Shown here: piece by piece, positions 6,093-6,806 of the stretch
How positions within the stretch are numbered: position 1 is the stretch's first letter
How the letters are laid out: the number at the start of each line of letters is the position of its first letter
Origin: DAITMV01 sp036834985
GTDB lineage: Bacteria > Pseudomonadota > Gammaproteobacteria > Burkholderiales > Burkholderiaceae_B
Assembly (NCBI GenBank): GCA_036834985.1
Contig: DAITMV010000169.1
Span: 1 to 6,806 of the forward strand
Length of the DNA stretch: 6,806 nucleotides
Direction: 5' to 3'
Notes under the pieces: model-generated
What the model was told of the DNA's origin: nothing
Database searches by the model: none
The model's input: the letters and a program-made list of their open reading frames with translations, nothing else
Translations under genes and position numbers: made by a program

Positions 6093-6554
6093 TCAGTGTG
6101 CTGCGGCAGGAGCTGGATCATCGGACGCATGGTCCACGGTGTAAACCCATGTGGCCCCCACCCGTTTTGCAACTTCGGTGTATCGCCCTGTGGCGGTGAC
6201 AGGATTGCCGCCCGCTTTAGGCACAACGGTGAGCTGGTAAGTGCCCCAGGCCACCGATTTATTTCCGATGGTCTCACTGCCGATCTCTTTTATCTCGGCA
6301 TCTTTGACGGTGTAGGCAGCAAAATAACCTTCGTAGGCCGCGCGAATCTCCTTGCTACCCGTGGCCAACGGTGCGCCGCTGACCCACACCACCGCGTTGT
6401 TGGCATAGCATTTAACCGCAGCTGCGACTTCTCCGGCCTTCATGGCTTTGACCCAAGCCGTATCCACGGTGCTGACACCGGATGGCGCAGCAAAGCTGGG
6501 TCCGACAACGATCGATAACAAACCAGCCAACGCAACCCTACGAAATTGATTCAT
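6093..6554 (-). CDS. Exported SnoaL/DUF4440-like (NTF2-fold) protein
   Basis: This 153-residue protein starts with a clear signal peptide: N-terminal arginines R5-R6, a hydrophobic core (V7-V17), and a likely cleavage site after P-S-F-A at residue 22 or 23. It is therefore probably periplasmic. The mature part reads as a small cone-shaped NTF2-like domain: a first helix T-A-W-V-K-A-M-K-A-G-E-V-A-A-A-V (32-47), then Y-A-N-N-A-V-V-W (50-57), a G-S-K-E-I-R-A-A-Y-E-G-Y-F (66-78) helix, and strands ending in T-W-V-Y-T-V-D-H-A-S (135-144). This order is typical of DUF4440/SnoaL-like proteins, which include ketosteroid-isomerase-like enzymes and many non-enzymatic binding proteins. No catalytic function can be assigned. 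The C-terminus is short and rich in alanine and proline. It has its own terminator and a possible promoter, so it is probably a single-gene unit. Confidence 0.85.
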   Translation of the reverse strand: MNQFRRVALAGLLSIVVGPSFAAPSGVSTVDTAWVKAMKAGEVAAAVKCYANNAVVWVSGAPLATGSKEIRAAYEGYFAAYTVKDAEIKEIGSETIGNKSVAWGTYQLTVVPKAGGNPVTATGRYTEVAKRVGATWVYTVDHASDDPAPAAAH

Positions 6555-6594
6555 GCCGAACTTTCTGGTTAAGTTTTAGAAGTGACGCACGCTA

Positions 6595-6624
6595 AAAGTA
6601 CATCTGTTGTGCATCGGATGGCAA
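6595..6624 (-). promoter_or_regulatory. Candidate sigma-70 promoter for the SnoaL-like gene
   Basis: On the minus strand, TTGCCA (6624-6619, one mismatch to the -35 consensus) is followed after 18 bases by TACTTT (6600-6595), a poor -10 match. The position, about 40 bp upstream of the start codon, is reasonable. The weak -10 keeps confidence low. Confidence 0.3.
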
Positions 6625-6634
6625 GGTGGGCGGC

Positions 6635-6644
6635 GGGGGGGGGG
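6635..6644. repeat. G10 homopolymer tract in intergenic DNA
   Basis: Ten consecutive G residues on the plus strand lie 81-90 bases upstream of the SnoaL-like start codon and about 10 bases upstream of the candidate -35 box. Tracts of this length are prone to slippage in replication and to sequencing error. The rest of the 6555-6712 gap holds no gene that I can recognise. Confidence 0.85.
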
Positions 6645-6712
6645 TTCGTGCGAGTTATGTCGAGTTTTGTGTCTGTAGTGGCTACTAGGTGGCTATCGGA
6701 ACGCTGAAAAGC

Positions 6713-6739
6713 AAAAAGCCCAACTCCGAAGAATTGGGC
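6713..6739 (-). terminator. Strong Rho-independent terminator after the tRNA gene
   Basis: On the minus strand, GCCCAATTC (6739-6731) pairs over nine bases, with one G·U wobble, with GAGTTGGGC (6726-6718). The loop is a C-UUCG-G tetraloop, an unusually stable hairpin cap. Five T residues follow at 6717-6713. It begins 13 bases past the CCA end of the tRNA, so it should end the tRNA transcript. Confidence 0.9.
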
Positions 6740-6752
6740 CAGTCACTGTGTT

Positions 6753-6806
<54 letters not shown>

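Noticed and set aside
5990..6099. Direct repeat GGCTCAGTGT at 5990-5999 and 6090-6099, exactly 100 bp apart.
   Set aside because: Several 10-base repeats are expected by chance in a window of this size. One copy overlaps the stop codon of a real gene, and there is no flanking similarity.
6051..6518. Long plus-strand open frame opposite the SnoaL-like gene.
   Set aside because: The minus-strand protein has a signal peptide, a fold pattern and a terminator. The plus-strand product is Gly/Cys/His-rich and looks like a shadow frame.

Overview
The window looks like ordinary chromosomal sequence from a Gram-negative proteobacterium, most likely a betaproteobacterium (Burkholderiales) and less likely a gammaproteobacterium. 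This rests on protein character (a wax ester synthase/DGAT-type acyltransferase, a stand-alone HSD17B4-like dehydrogenase, a YneE-type bestrophin), Shine-Dalgarno-led genes, and a CCA-encoding initiator tRNA with a C1·A72-type acceptor end. I cannot name the genus from sequence alone. Coding G+C is moderate. The first ~110 bases are strikingly A+T-rich (about 19% G+C by hand count).

Layout, left to right: (1) 1-236, a non-coding leader with a perfect 12-bp inverted repeat in the AT-rich part. (2) 237-1118 (+), a short-chain dehydrogenase of the peroxisomal multifunctional enzyme type 2 / (R)-3-hydroxyacyl-CoA dehydrogenase type. (3) 1162-2577 (-), a wax ester synthase/diacylglycerol acyltransferase (WS/DGAT), convergent with the dehydrogenase and separated from it by a hairpin. 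(4) 2663-3154 (+), a small flavodoxin/NAD(P)H-FMN oxidoreductase-fold protein, divergent from the acyltransferase. (5) 3272-4186 (+), a bestrophin-family channel. (6) 4233-5609 (+), an APC-superfamily amino acid/amine permease with a TTG start. (7) 5665-5961 (-), an orphan HicB-like protein with no HicA beside it. (8) 6093-6554 (-), an exported SnoaL/DUF4440-like (NTF2-fold) protein with its own terminator. (9) 6753-6806 (-), the 3' part of an initiator tRNA-Met running off the right edge, followed by a strong UUCG-tetraloop terminator.

The first two genes both handle fatty acyl-CoA: one oxidises or reduces 3-hydroxyacyl-CoA, the other esterifies acyl-CoA to alcohols or diacylglycerol. They could form a small neutral-lipid/fatty-acid locus, although they are not one operon. 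The bestrophin and permease probably form a two-gene membrane transport unit (46-bp gap, no intervening terminator seen). The three minus-strand features at the right end are separate transcripts, judging by the terminators.

I found no CRISPR array, transposase, phage gene or clear defence operon. The observations most worth checking are the upstream inverted repeat, the partnerless and apparently C-terminally shortened HicB-like gene, and a G10 homopolymer just upstream of a possible promoter. None of these amounts to a demonstrated new system.
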